Positions 18,101 to 26,315 of a stretch of DNA of 64,000 nucleotides are shown in pieces. Source of the stretch: Rhodanobacteraceae bacterium (GTDB lineage: Bacteria > Pseudomonadota > Gammaproteobacteria > Xanthomonadales > SZUA-5); contig JADKFD010000102.1 of NCBI GenBank assembly GCA_016717705.1, positions 26,001 to 90,000 on the forward strand, given 5' to 3'. The position numbers were made by a program, and so were the translations under genes. Every line of letters begins with the position of its first letter. Position 1 is the stretch's first letter. The notes under the pieces were generated by a model. That model ran no database searches, had not been told where the DNA came from, and worked only from the letters and a program-made list of their open reading frames with translations.

Positions 18101-18984
18101 GTCGTAGAACCGATTGCGGACATTGTTGTTGTCCGTGTTGTTCTCGAACTTGAAGATCTCGGTCGCGGCACTGAAGGTCGGCTAGGCTGGTATTGAGGCC
18201 GAGGTTCTGCCAGATCACGCGGATGTTGGCGTCGAACGGGGCAAACACGCCCGTGACATGGCCGTTTTCGCCGAGTTCGTGCGGGTACGGTAGTAGGAAT
18301 ACCAGTTGGCAAAGTTCTGCTGCTGTGAGGCCGGCAGGTCGACCCATTCCCAGTTCGTTGAAACGTAAAGAACGGCAGGATTGGTGATGCGGCCATAGGT
18401 GTCGGCAGTCAATGCCACCGAGGACAGCAACTGGTAGTAACCGGCGCCGGTGGTCGCGCGGCAGAAGTTGCTGGTGCCGAGATTGTTCGTGCCCTGATTG
18501 ATCTGGTTGAAGGTGCGGTAGTGCGCGATGCCGTTATGCCGCGCAGCGGCGAAATCCGCTGCCGGAAACTCGGTGACGCCATCGGCGTACAGCGGCGGCC
18601 CTTGTAGCGCACGTTCGGGCTGTAGTACATGCCGTTCATCGGTTTCGAACGCGGATCCGCGGGGTCGGTCACGCGTGGATCGATCACGCCGGCGCAGAAC
18701 CAGGGCCGGCTGGCGTCAGCGACGAGGGAACTGGACTGTCCCCAGCCGCCGCCAGCGTAGGGCCGTTGATCGGGCATGTATTCCCAGGCCATCGATCCGG
18801 AATCGTCGAAGGTCAGCGCCACGTTGGGCGCGACGCTGGCGGTGATCTCGGGCGGTGTCGCCAGAAGGTCGACGGTGCCGGCAGCGGCGGCCAGCGCCCC
18901 TTGCGAAAACAGGCCGGCGCACAGCGCCAGGACTGCGGCTGCGCCAACTTGCGGCGATCGGTGAGTTAAGACGTACGTGCGCAT
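15188..18984 (-). CDS. pilY1: PilY1 tip-associated adhesin/assembly factor (three frame breaks in N-terminal third)
   Basis: This protein of about 1265 residues sits at the type IV pilus tip and works with the minor pilins in pilus extension, calcium-dependent adhesion and surface sensing. It has a signal peptide (GAAAVLALCAGLFSQGALAA) and an N-terminal VWA-like metal site (ALTFDDSGSMAWEYMP). The long C-terminal beta-propeller is uninterrupted (for example YVASNDGMLHAFDGANGKER and AIVMDISTDFIDDVAIAGDL). The frame changes at three places: about 18599-18601 (one base missing in a C/G run), 18247-18253 (one missing) and 18174-18175 (one extra). After repair the protein reads continuously through RTFNQINQGTNN, FANWYSYYRTRT and NNVRNRFYDWLFNIPANN. 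All domains are present. Confidence 0.9.
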
Positions 18985-19009
18985 GGCAAATCCTCGCTGC
19001 TAACTGCGA

Positions 19010-19669
19010 TCAGGGCGAACCCGGATTGAAATTGGTGTTGGTCAGGTTCATGGCCGAGTAGTAGCTCTCGGTCACCCGCACCACGCCATCGGTGCCACCC
19101 TGGCTGCGTGCGGTGATGCGGTAAACGTGGTGCTCGCCGACGCGCGAAGTGGTGCCTTGCGGGTTTTTGGCGCCGCCGGTGCGGAAGGGCTGGGTGCCGA
19201 CACCGAGGTACTCGATCATGTAGCGCGGTTGCGCCGACAGGCTCGCGGTGATCGCGCCGCCGGTCAGCGCCGTCAGGCCCTGATCGTAGGGGCGCGCGCC
19301 ATCGGTGCCCGGATCCAGCCAGTCGTGCGAGGTGCGGAAGGTCTGCACCTTGGTCATCAGCACGCCGTCGCTGCCGGGCATGTAGACGCAATCGCTGCTG
19401 GTTCCGCTCGGCAGGCAGGGCGGCAGCGGCTGGCGGAAATCGAAAGCCAGGTTCCACAGGAAGCCTTCGCCGCCGCGCAGCGTCGACTCGGCGCCCATCA
19501 ATCCCAGTTGCCGGTTGCGCAAGCCGCCGGTCATGCGCTCCTGCATGATCGAGGTGCTGCTCGCAGTCACCGCCAGCACGGCGAGCAGGACCAGGAAGAT
19601 CATCGCCAGGAACAGCACGGCACCGCGCTGGGAGTGCCGGCGGTGGTTGCGCAGAGTGCTTGCATTCAT
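19010..19669 (-). CDS. pilX: Type IV pilus assembly protein PilX
   Basis: This is a 219-residue minor pilin-like protein. The N-terminus RHSQRGAVLFLAMIFLVLLA has the PilX-type GAVLF signal and transmembrane helix, followed by TASSTSIMQERMTGGLRNRQ, a recognisable PilX stretch. The body is a soluble domain ending in YYSAMNLTNTNFNPGSP. The ATG at 19669 was chosen because the signal helix begins about 15 residues later. The upstream in-frame extension is only pilW in another frame. It lies between pilW and pilY1 on the same strand. PilX helps prime pilus assembly and links PilY1 to the fibre. Confidence 0.9.
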   Translation of the reverse strand: MNASTLRNHRRHSQRGAVLFLAMIFLVLLAVLAVTASSTSIMQERMTGGLRNRQLGLMGAESTLRGGEGFLWNLAFDFRQPLPPCLPSGTSSDCVYMPGSDGVLMTKVQTFRTSHDWLDPGTDGARPYDQGLTALTGGAITASLSAQPRYMIEYLGVGTQPFRTGGAKNPQGTTSRVGEHHVYRITARSQGGTDGVVRVTESYYSAMNLTNTNFNPGSP

Positions 19670-19689
19670 CGGGAATCGCTCGGGTCTGT

Positions 19690-21048
19690 TCACGGGGTCT
19701 TGTTGCGGTGTGTCGCGTGCGCAATGAACTCGCGACGCGGGTAGTTGAGCACCAGCAGCCCCGACGGCAGGCTGGCTGATTCGCTGGGGGAGTTGGTCTG
19801 CACGCCCATGTAGCGGAAGGATCGACCGATGGCATCGAGTGCCGGCACCTCGTCGCCCGAGTTGACCAGCATGAACGCCTCGATGCGTCGCACCGAACGC
19901 CACAGGCAGCCGGGTTCCGGCACGGTCGGACTCGCGGGACTCGGTGCCACACCTTCCGGTTTGGGCGGACAGGTGATCGCGCCACCCAGGCGGTTGTCGA
20001 CCTGGGCCGCCGTCAGGAAGCGCATGTTGCCGCCGTTGTCGCGCACGCCGTAGCGGAAATCGAGCCGATCGACGCCGCGCACCAGTTCCTGTTCGACGCC
20101 GTTTTCGCGCCGGATCAGCGTGGGTATCAGCGCTGCGCCGCCACCGTTGACGCGCGCATCCGGGTCGTCATTGGCACGGAATGCCAGGTAATAGGTGACG
20201 GTGACGAAATCGCGGGTGAAGTTGAACACGCGGATGTCGCGCTGGCCGCGGGCACCGCAGATCGGTTGGATGGCGCTGGCCAGACGCGTGCCCAGAGTCA
20301 GCGTGTTGCCGCTCACGCCGCTGATCGGAAGGATCGCCGGCGAACCGCAATCGCTGATCAGCGCCAGTTGCGGGCCGCTGGGCGCGAAGTTCAGCGGCTC
20401 GTCGCCGGTCTGCGGCGCCAGCGTGATGGTGCCGCCGGAATTGCAATTGCCCTCGCCGTTGATCGGCCAGCCACCGCCGCGCAGATAGCGAACCGTCAGG
20501 ATGTCGCCGCCCGGTACGCGACTGCCCGCGGCCAGACCGGCGGCGGGAAACATGGTCGGACTCGCCAGTGCCGGCGTGCAGGTGGTGCCCGTGGTGCAGC
20601 CGGTGTAACCCTGCATGAAGAAGCGCGAGCTCAGGCCATAGGGCGCCGCGGCAGAGGATGTCGACGGATCGCCGTTGACATCCACGCTTTGCATGCCGCC
20701 GGAATCGGGCAGGTTCAGGTTCTGCGCAAACACGAACGGGGCGCGGTCCTGCCACATCGGCGCAACCGGGCCGACGTGGCGATTGCCGGTGTAGTCGCTG
20801 CAGTACTGGGCACCCGCCATACGCAGGTCGTCCTCGATGCGCATCGCGGCGAAACGACCGTTCTCCTGCAAATGCGCGAGGCCTTCCTGCAGGCGGTTGG
20901 AGCGACTGGTACCACCGAACAGACTGACAATGCCGATCATCGCGATCAGGCCGATGGCCATGGCGATCATCAGCTCGATCAGCGTGAAGCCGGCACGGCC
21001 TGGGGCTTTGCGCATCTTGGTCATCGGGCTCATCGGAGTCTGGTTCAC
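19690..21048 (-). CDS. pilW: Minor pilin PilW
   Basis: This is a 452-residue minor pilin. The prepilin site is GRAGFTLIELMIAMAIGLIA. The typical PilW follow-on MIGIVSLFGGTSRSNRLQEG and HLQENGRFAAMRIEDDLRMA identifies the family. The large soluble domain has several Cys residues, probably in disulfides. Its start overlaps the end of pilV by ATGA, so the two are likely translationally coupled. PilW is one of the initiation minor pilins at the pilus tip. Confidence 0.92.
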   Translation of the reverse strand: MNQTPMSPMTKMRKAPGRAGFTLIELMIAMAIGLIAMIGIVSLFGGTSRSNRLQEGLAHLQENGRFAAMRIEDDLRMAGAQYCSDYTGNRHVGPVAPMWQDRAPFVFAQNLNLPDSGGMQSVDVNGDPSTSSAAAPYGLSSRFFMQGYTGCTTGTTCTPALASPTMFPAAGLAAGSRVPGGDILTVRYLRGGGWPINGEGNCNSGGTITLAPQTGDEPLNFAPSGPQLALISDCGSPAILPISGVSGNTLTLGTRLASAIQPICGARGQRDIRVFNFTRDFVTVTYYLAFRANDDPDARVNGGGAALIPTLIRRENGVEQELVRGVDRLDFRYGVRDNGGNMRFLTAAQVDNRLGGAITCPPKPEGVAPSPASPTVPEPGCLWRSVRRIEAFMLVNSGDEVPALDAIGRSFRYMGVQTNSPSESASLPSGLLVLNYPRREFIAHATHRNKTP

Positions 21049-21575
21049 GGCTGGAAAACCCAGGCAAAGGTTTGCAGATCGGCGGCGGCGGCGCCCGGTG
21101 AGGCGCTCAACTGGCCACGCCGAAGGGTGGCTTCATCCCAGGTGATGGTCAAAGTGCACAAGCCATCGTAGGGCGACGCGCCGCGGTGCGGCAGGCCGCC
21201 CTGCACGTCGCCATCGCAGGCGATGACGGCCGTGGGATTCGGCAGTGTGTCCACCATCTGGCGGCTCCAGACGGCGCGGTCGCGGGCGACCATCTGCGCC
21301 GGCGAACAGGCGATGCCGGAAGCGCAGGGGTCTGCCGCCGCGGTGCTGTAGTTGTAGGTGCCGTTGTAGCTGTTGATCAGGCCCAGGTTCGAACGCATGC
21401 GATCGGCCATGGACTGCGCCAGGAACGAGGCTTGCGTGCGCAGATAGGCGCTCTGGTTGGTCTTCACCGACAGCACCATCAGGCCGGCCATGCCCATCAG
21501 GCCGATGCTGAATATCAGCAGGGCGATCATCATTTCGATCAGGGTGAAACCGCGTTGCAGTCTGTTTGGGGTCAT
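21045..21575 (-). CDS. pilV: Minor pilin PilV
   Basis: This is a 176-residue minor pilin with prepilin peptidase site LQRGFTLIEMMIALLIFSIG, then LMGMAGLMVLSVKTNQSAYL, typical of PilV. A pair of Cys residues (DPCASGIACSP) and a C-terminal domain with GLCTLTITWDEA follow. The ATG at 21575 was chosen because it places the signal cleavage Gly at residue 9. The open frame upstream of it is only fimT in another frame. It is the second gene of the operon and overlaps pilW by ATGA. Confidence 0.92.
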   Translation of the reverse strand: MTPNRLQRGFTLIEMMIALLIFSIGLMGMAGLMVLSVKTNQSAYLRTQASFLAQSMADRMRSNLGLINSYNGTYNYSTAAADPCASGIACSPAQMVARDRAVWSRQMVDTLPNPTAVIACDGDVQGGLPHRGASPYDGLCTLTITWDEATLRRGQLSASPGAAAADLQTFAWVFQP

Positions 21576-21585
21576 GGCAGTGGCG

Positions 21586-22161
21586 TCAGGTGCAGGAACC
21601 GGCCGGGGCGCTGGTGGTGTCACGGCGAGAACGGATGAGGCCAGTGGCGCTAACGGCCACTCGTCGCGACAGCAGATTGTCGACATCGGCCGACGGGCGG
21701 CAGATGCTGAAGTCGTAGGCGGTGGCCACCGAAAGCCCGCCGGTGGGCGTGAAAATGACGCGGTCCGCGGGCGCGCCGGCACCCGAGGCAGCGCCCAGCA
21801 CGGAGTAGTCGGTTGCCACCGCAGCATGCTGGACCAGGACCACGCCGGTATCGGTTTGTACGCTCCAGCCCGCAGTCCAGGAGCCACCGGTGGAGACGAC
21901 CGAGACGTTGCGGCCGCGCTTGACCGCTTCCGAACGTGCCAGGTTGAGTGCAACGACGATGTCGTTGGTGGTGGCGCTGACGTTGGCTCGCAGGCTGAAC
22001 TCACGCATTGCTGGAACGGCGACTGCGGAGAGTATCGCGACAATCGACAGCGTGACGATCAGCTCCATCATCGTGAAGCCACGCGATCGGTGTCGCGCGG
22101 CGCCTGGCGGAAGGTGGGTGAACTGGCCCATGAGGTATCGGATCCGAGGAGTTCCTGACAC
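21586..22161 (-). CDS. fimT: FimT/GspH-type minor pseudopilin
   Basis: This is a 191-residue pilin-like protein. The cleavage site is SRGFTMMELIVTLSIVAILS. The GspH/FimT helix VPAMREFSLRANVSATTNDI and the motif ALNLARSEAVKRGRNVSV are diagnostic. FimT of this family binds DNA during natural transformation in some gammaproteobacteria, but that role here is inference. It is the first gene of the pilin operon, with an 81-bp gap from the bpt gene. The start is GTG at 22161 or ATG at 22131 (MGQFTHLPPG). Neither has a strong ribosome binding site. Confidence 0.88.
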   Translation of the reverse strand: MSGTPRIRYLMGQFTHLPPGAARHRSRGFTMMELIVTLSIVAILSAVAVPAMREFSLRANVSATTNDIVVALNLARSEAVKRGRNVSVVSTGGSWTAGWSVQTDTGVVLVQHAAVATDYSVLGAASGAGAPADRVIFTPTGGLSVATAYDFSICRPSADVDNLLSRRVAVSATGLIRSRRDTTSAPAGSCT

Positions 22162-22242
22162 GGTACCCTAATCGGGGACCGGTCTGCTCGCAAGTTTGAC
22201 CGGGCACGAGGTAGCAGCGGGCGGATGAACGGCAGCGCCTGC

Positions 22243-22965
22243 TCAGCCCGCGGGGAAACGCAATGCCCATGGTCGCCAGATACCCTCCTGGCGTACCTCG
22301 CCCGGCCCGAACTGGATCTTGTAGTTCATCTTGGGATGCCCATCGATCCAGAAGCCGAGATAAAGGTGGGCCAGACCCTGGTGCCGGCAATGCTCGATCT
22401 GTTGCAGGATGGCGAAGGTCCCCAGCGATCGGCGCGCATGTTCCGGGGAAAAATAGGTGTAGACCGCCGACGCAGCGTTGGCGGCCTGATCGGTGACCGC
22501 GGCGCCGATCAATAGCCCAGACAGACGCATTTCCATGAACCAGGTATCGGCCCAGCGACTGAGCAGGAAGCGCTGGTAGTCCTCGGGATTCGGATCGTCC
22601 ATGCCGCCCGCGGCGTGGCGCTGGCGCAGATAGCAGCGATACAGCGCGAAGTGCTCGTCTGACGGCTCGGCCGGGCGCCAATCTATGCTGACATCGCTGT
22701 TGCGTGCCCATACCCGTCGCTGCGCCCGATTGGGCGTGAATGCGGCGATCGGCACACGATAGGGCACGCAAGCCGCGCAACTGCCGCAATCGGGCCGGTA
22801 GACCACGTCACCGGCGCGACGGAAGCCGTGCGCCAGCGCGCGGCCGAAGATCTCCGGTACTGCCGGCGATTGCGGGTCGAGGACCTGGTTGATCGACAGC
22901 CGATCGGCGTAGTAGCCGCATTGATGGGCGCCGGTTCGATACAGGCGGACGCTGTCGCTGGCCAC
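22243..22965 (-). CDS. bpt: Aspartate/glutamate leucyl-tRNA-protein transferase (ATE/Bpt)
   Basis: This is a 240-residue cytoplasmic aminoacyl-tRNA-protein transferase. It adds Leu to N-terminal Asp/Glu, making an N-degron for ClpAP. The N-terminal ATE domain contains HQCGYYADR and the metal or substrate Cys pattern DCGSCAACVPYRVPIAAFTP. The C-terminal part has the FMEMR and GIAHLYLGFWIDGHPKMNYK type motif (here GLAHLYLGFWIDGHPKMNYK). Length and motif order fit Bpt. It follows tesB on the same strand with an 18-bp gap. Confidence 0.92.
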   Translation of the reverse strand: MASDSVRLYRTGAHQCGYYADRLSINQVLDPQSPAVPEIFGRALAHGFRRAGDVVYRPDCGSCAACVPYRVPIAAFTPNRAQRRVWARNSDVSIDWRPAEPSDEHFALYRCYLRQRHAAGGMDDPNPEDYQRFLLSRWADTWFMEMRLSGLLIGAAVTDQAANAASAVYTYFSPEHARRSLGTFAILQQIEHCRHQGLAHLYLGFWIDGHPKMNYKIQFGPGEVRQEGIWRPWALRFPAG

Positions 22966-22983
22966 GATCCGCCGCCTCCAGAC

Positions 22984-23856
22984 TCAGCTGCCGGCTTCGG
23001 GCGTGAGGCGCATCAGGCCTTCCTGCGCCGTGGATGCCACCAGGCGGCCCTGGCGGTCGTAGATCATGCCGCGCGAAAGTCCGCGCGCGCCCTGCGCGGT
23101 TGGGCTGTCGCACGAGTACAGCAGCCAATCGTCGACGCGGAAAGGGCGATGGAACCACATGGCATGATCGAGACTGGCCATCTGCACATTGCCCTGCAGA
23201 TAGCTGATGCCGTGCGGCAGCGTCGCGGTACCGATCAGGTGGAAGTCCGAGGCATAGGCGAGCAGCGCGCGGTGTAGCAGTTCGTCGTCGGCGATGCGAT
23301 CGACCAGACGGAACCAGACATGCTGCAGCGGCGGGCGTTTGGGCGGCTTGAAATCGTCGCGCGGGTAGACGTGGCGGAATTCGAAGGGACCGCGGCTCAT
23401 CACCCAGCGCTGCAGTTTCGGCGGGATCTTCGCCAGGGTTTCGGCTGCTATCGGTTCCGGTTCAGCGACATCTTCCGGCGGCGGTACGTCGGGCATCGAC
23501 ATCTGGTGGGTCAGGCCTTCTTCGGGTTCCTGGAACGACGCTGCCATGGTGAAGATCGGCTGGCCGTGCTGGATGGCGACCACGCGGCGCGAACTGAAGC
23601 TCTTCCCGTCGCGGCTGCGATCGACTTCATAGACGATCGGCGCCTCGACATCCCCGGCACGCAGGAAATAGGCGTGCAGCGAATGCACCACGCGGCCCTC
23701 CACGGTGCGCTGCGCCGCCGCCAGCGATTGACCGAGCACCTGTCCGCCGAACACGAAGCGCGTGCCGATATCACGGCTCTGGCCACGAAACAGGTTCTCT
23801 TCGATGCGCTCCAGTTGCAGCAGGTCGACGAGTTCGGTGACGATGGCTTTGGGCAT
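22984..23856 (-). CDS. tesB: Acyl-CoA thioesterase II (TesB)
   Basis: This is a 290-residue double-hotdog thioesterase hydrolysing medium- and long-chain acyl-CoA. Typical TesB segments are visible: LFRGQSRDIGTRFVFGGQVL, AQRTVEGRVVHSLHAYFLRA, SFSSRRVVAIQHGQPIFTMA, and near the C-terminus SLDHAMWFHRPFRVDDWLLY with GLSRGMIYDRQGRLVASTAQ. The ATG at 23856 (MPKAIVTELVDLL) matches the usual family start. It is probably co-transcribed with bpt. Confidence 0.94.
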   Translation of the reverse strand: MPKAIVTELVDLLQLERIEENLFRGQSRDIGTRFVFGGQVLGQSLAAAQRTVEGRVVHSLHAYFLRAGDVEAPIVYEVDRSRDGKSFSSRRVVAIQHGQPIFTMAASFQEPEEGLTHQMSMPDVPPPEDVAEPEPIAAETLAKIPPKLQRWVMSRGPFEFRHVYPRDDFKPPKRPPLQHVWFRLVDRIADDELLHRALLAYASDFHLIGTATLPHGISYLQGNVQMASLDHAMWFHRPFRVDDWLLYSCDSPTAQGARGLSRGMIYDRQGRLVASTAQEGLMRLTPEAGS

Positions 23857-23924
23857 TGGATCCGGAGCGCAGAGGTAGGATTCGGTGAGCATAGCGAAGC
23901 GCAACGGCGAGATGCCTTTGCTCT

Positions 23925-24109
23925 TGTGGGAGCGGGTTTATCCCGCGATCTTTGCTTGTTCCTGGTTTGGGTGTAGGCCCGGCGCCGCAAAAACCAAAGC
24001 ATCGCGGTGTAAACCCGTTCCCACAGAAGCAAAGGCAAGAGCTCGCGGGGTAAACCCGCTCCCACAGTGAAGCAAGGGCGAAAGCTCGCCGGGTAAACCC
24101 GCTCCCACA
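23925..24109. repeat. REP-like cluster, four copies (one forward, three inverted)
   Basis: A copy tgggagcgggtttatcccgc lies at 23925-23950. Inverted copies lie at 24001-24024 (taaacccgttcccac), 24041-24067 (gcggggtaaacccgctccca) and 24084-24109 (gccgggtaaacccgctccca). The last two are part of a direct repeat of roughly 41 bp that includes aagcaa and gctcg. This layout matches REP/BIME elements mobilised in trans by RAYT transposases. No RAYT gene is in the window. It occupies the gap between trmJ and tesB. Confidence 0.8.
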
Positions 24110-24146
24110 AAAGCGAAGACTATCGGGGCGCGCAAGTTCGCCTCTG

Positions 24147-24174
24147 CCACTCACCACTCACCATTCACTATTCA
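24147..24174 (-). repeat. Heptamer tract starting at the trmJ stop codon
   Basis: Read on the minus strand, the stop codon begins four seven-base units: tgaatag tgaatgg tgagtgg tgagtgg. The preceding bases (agaagcag) match those before the similar tract after the PilZ gene near 40091-40098. The repeat places stop codons in all frames. Only one arm is present here. Confidence 0.65.
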
Positions 24175-24948
24175 CTGCTTCTTGACGCGCCCGCGCACGG
24201 CAATCTCGGTCTCGGTCAGGATGCCGCGCAGGATCTGGACTTCGCGCTCGTCGGGCATGCCGCGCTGGTACAGGCGGCGCAGCCTGCGCATGATCTTGAC
24301 CGAGCTGCGATCGCCGAAGAAACCGATCAGCGCCAGCACCTGTTCGAGGTGATCGAAATAGCGCTCCAGCTGTTCGTTCGGCGCCGGGATGTGCGTGCTG
24401 CTTGCTTGCGCGGGGCCAATTCGGCTCAAAGCCTCGCAGCGCAATTCATAAGACAGCACTTGAACCGCGCTGGCGAGGTTCAGGGAACTGTAGGTGGGAT
24501 TGGCGGGGATGGTGACCAGGTACTGGCAAAGCTCCAGTTCCTCGTTGGTCAGCCCGGTGCGTTCGGTGCCGTACAGCACGGCCACCGGTCCGAGCGCAGC
24601 GGCGTCCAGCGCCAGCCGGGCGAATTCGCGCGGTTCGATCTCGAGCATGCGGATGCCACGGCGCCGGTCGCTGCTGCCGAACACGACGCGCGAATCGGCC
24701 AGCGCCTCGCCGAGCGTCGCGCAGATTGCTGCCTGGTCGAGCAGGTCTTCGGCGCCGGAAGCCAGTGCCGTGGCTTCGGCGTCGGGAAATCGCAGTGGCG
24801 ATACCAGCCGCAGCTGGCTCAGGCCCATGGTCTTCAGGGCGCGCGCGGTAGAACCGATATTGCCCGGGTGCGAGGTCTGCATCAGCACCGTCGCGACCGG
24901 TCGCAGCAGATCGTCGACGCTGGATGTCGGCGAGCGGTTCTCGCTCAT
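24172..24948 (-). CDS. trmJ: tRNA (cytidine/uridine-2'-O-) methyltransferase TrmJ-like
   Basis: This is a 258-residue SPOUT-class RNA methyltransferase, expected to modify position 32 of tRNAs using S-adenosylmethionine. Motifs typical of the SpoU/TrmH knot are present: TSHPGNIGSTARALKTMGLS (motif 1), AVLYGTERTGLTNEELELC (motif 2) and TIPANPTYSSLNLASAVQVL (motif 3). A C-terminal helical extension characteristic of TrmJ (FFGDRSSVKIMRRLRRLYQR) follows. Its start overlaps the end of the kynurenine monooxygenase gene by ATGA. Its stop codon is the first triplet of a heptamer repeat tract. Confidence 0.9.
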   Translation of the reverse strand: MSENRSPTSSVDDLLRPVATVLMQTSHPGNIGSTARALKTMGLSQLRLVSPLRFPDAEATALASGAEDLLDQAAICATLGEALADSRVVFGSSDRRRGIRMLEIEPREFARLALDAAALGPVAVLYGTERTGLTNEELELCQYLVTIPANPTYSSLNLASAVQVLSYELRCEALSRIGPAQASSTHIPAPNEQLERYFDHLEQVLALIGFFGDRSSVKIMRRLRRLYQRGMPDEREVQILRGILTETEIAVRGRVKKQ

Positions 24949-26315
24949 GGGGCCAATGCGGGGATGTGCTGGGCGGCCAGGCGCTGCGCGGCATCCAGAT
25001 CGATGTCTTCCAGGGTGTGCTTGCCGCGCGTCAGTTGTTCCAGCAGGGCGCGCTGCAACTCGCCGCGCTCGCGCGCCAGCGCATACGGGATTGAGGTGAA
25101 CATGACCATGCTGTAGCGCGGAATGAAGTGGCCCGGCAGGCGCTTGGCCAGTTCCAGTTCCAGCTGACGTCGCAGTTGATAGCCGGGATCGGCAACCGTC
25201 TCGCGCATTTCGACATAGTTCTCCAGCGCCATCTCGGCAATGGCGTGGGTGTTGCCGCGGCGCTCGGATTCAAAATCGGCGAACACGGCTTCCCAGTCCA
25301 GCGTCGGGTCGCCGTCGCGCTTTTCGATCAGGTCGAGCAACGCGACGCAATCCTCGAAGGCGCAGTTCATGCCTTGCCCGTGGAAGGGCACGATGGCATG
25401 CGCGGCGTCGCCGATCAGCAGGGCGCGATCGCCCTGGCGCCAGCGCGGGCAGCGCAGTGTGCCCAGCGCGCCAACCGGATGCGCCTGATACTGCTGGTCA
25501 AAATCCGGAATCAGCGCCAGCGCGTCGGCGAAGTCGCGCGCGAACCAGGCGCGTGCGGTGCTTGCATCGGCATAGGCGGCAAAACTGGTGTCGCCGTGGT
25601 GCGGCAGGAACAGGGTTGCGGTGAAACTGGCGTCCGGATTGGGCAGCGCGATCAACATGTAGCCGCCACGCGGCCAGATGTGCAGCGCATCCGGATCCAG
25701 CGCCGGCTTGCCGTCGGCGCGCGGCGGAATGTTCAGTTCCTTGTAGCCGTGGTCGAGAAAATCGGTGGTCTGTCCCAGCGGCTGCTCCGCTTCCATCGCC
25801 GCACGCACTGTCGATCCCGCACCATCCGCACCGATCAGTACGGAAAAATCCACGATCATCGCGGATTGATCACGTTCGTCGACGAAATGGACTCTTCGCG
25901 ATGCGAAGTCGACCGCATCCAGTCGGGCATGGAAGTGCAGCTGCGCACCTGCTTGTGCGGCCACATCCATCAGCGTCTGGTTGAGGCGGCCGCGGTGCAC
26001 CGACCAGATGACTTCATCGGCATCCAGGCCGTAGGTCTGGAACTGCGTTTGTCCGGCACGATCGTGCAGCATGCGGCCGCGCATCGGCAGCGCGTATTCG
26101 AGCACCTGGGTGGTGGCGTTGGCGCGGCGCAAGCCTTCCCAGCCGCGCGCGGCCAGCGCCAGATTGATCGAGCGACCGGCCGCGACCTGTTCCCGGCGCA
26201 GATCGCCACGGCGCTCGAAGATGGCGACGCGATGGCCGTGGCCAGCCAGCTGTGCCGCCAGCAGCGCGCCAGCGAGGCCGGCTCCGGCGATGACGATGGG
26301 GGCAGCTTCGGTCAT
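24945..26315 (-). CDS. kmo: Kynurenine 3-monooxygenase
   Basis: This is a 456-residue FAD-dependent hydroxylase converting kynurenine to 3-hydroxykynurenine with NADPH and O2. The FAD dinucleotide-binding motif is IVIAGAGLAGALLAAQLAGH. The second flavin motif is LLIGDAAHAIVPFHGQGMNC, followed by FEDCVALLDL. RSINLALAARGWEGLRRA is the KMO-type stretch after the Rossmann fold. A C-terminal hydrophobic region (RYSMVMFTSIPYALARERGE) is typical. The start at 26315 overlaps kynU by ATGA, and the end overlaps trmJ by ATGA, so the three genes form one transcription unit. Confidence 0.95.
   Translation of the reverse strand: MTEAAPIVIAGAGLAGALLAAQLAGHGHRVAIFERRGDLRREQVAAGRSINLALAARGWEGLRRANATTQVLEYALPMRGRMLHDRAGQTQFQTYGLDADEVIWSVHRGRLNQTLMDVAAQAGAQLHFHARLDAVDFASRRVHFVDERDQSAMIVDFSVLIGADGAGSTVRAAMEAEQPLGQTTDFLDHGYKELNIPPRADGKPALDPDALHIWPRGGYMLIALPNPDASFTATLFLPHHGDTSFAAYADASTARAWFARDFADALALIPDFDQQYQAHPVGALGTLRCPRWRQGDRALLIGDAAHAIVPFHGQGMNCAFEDCVALLDLIEKRDGDPTLDWEAVFADFESERRGNTHAIAEMALENYVEMRETVADPGYQLRRQLELELAKRLPGHFIPRYSMVMFTSIPYALARERGELQRALLEQLTRGKHTLEDIDLDAAQRLAAQHIPALAP

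Noticed and set aside
23925..24109. Repeat cluster considered as a CRISPR array
   Set aside because: The copies are palindromic, in mixed orientation and unequally spaced, without unique spacers of constant length and with no cas genes. They fit REP elements.
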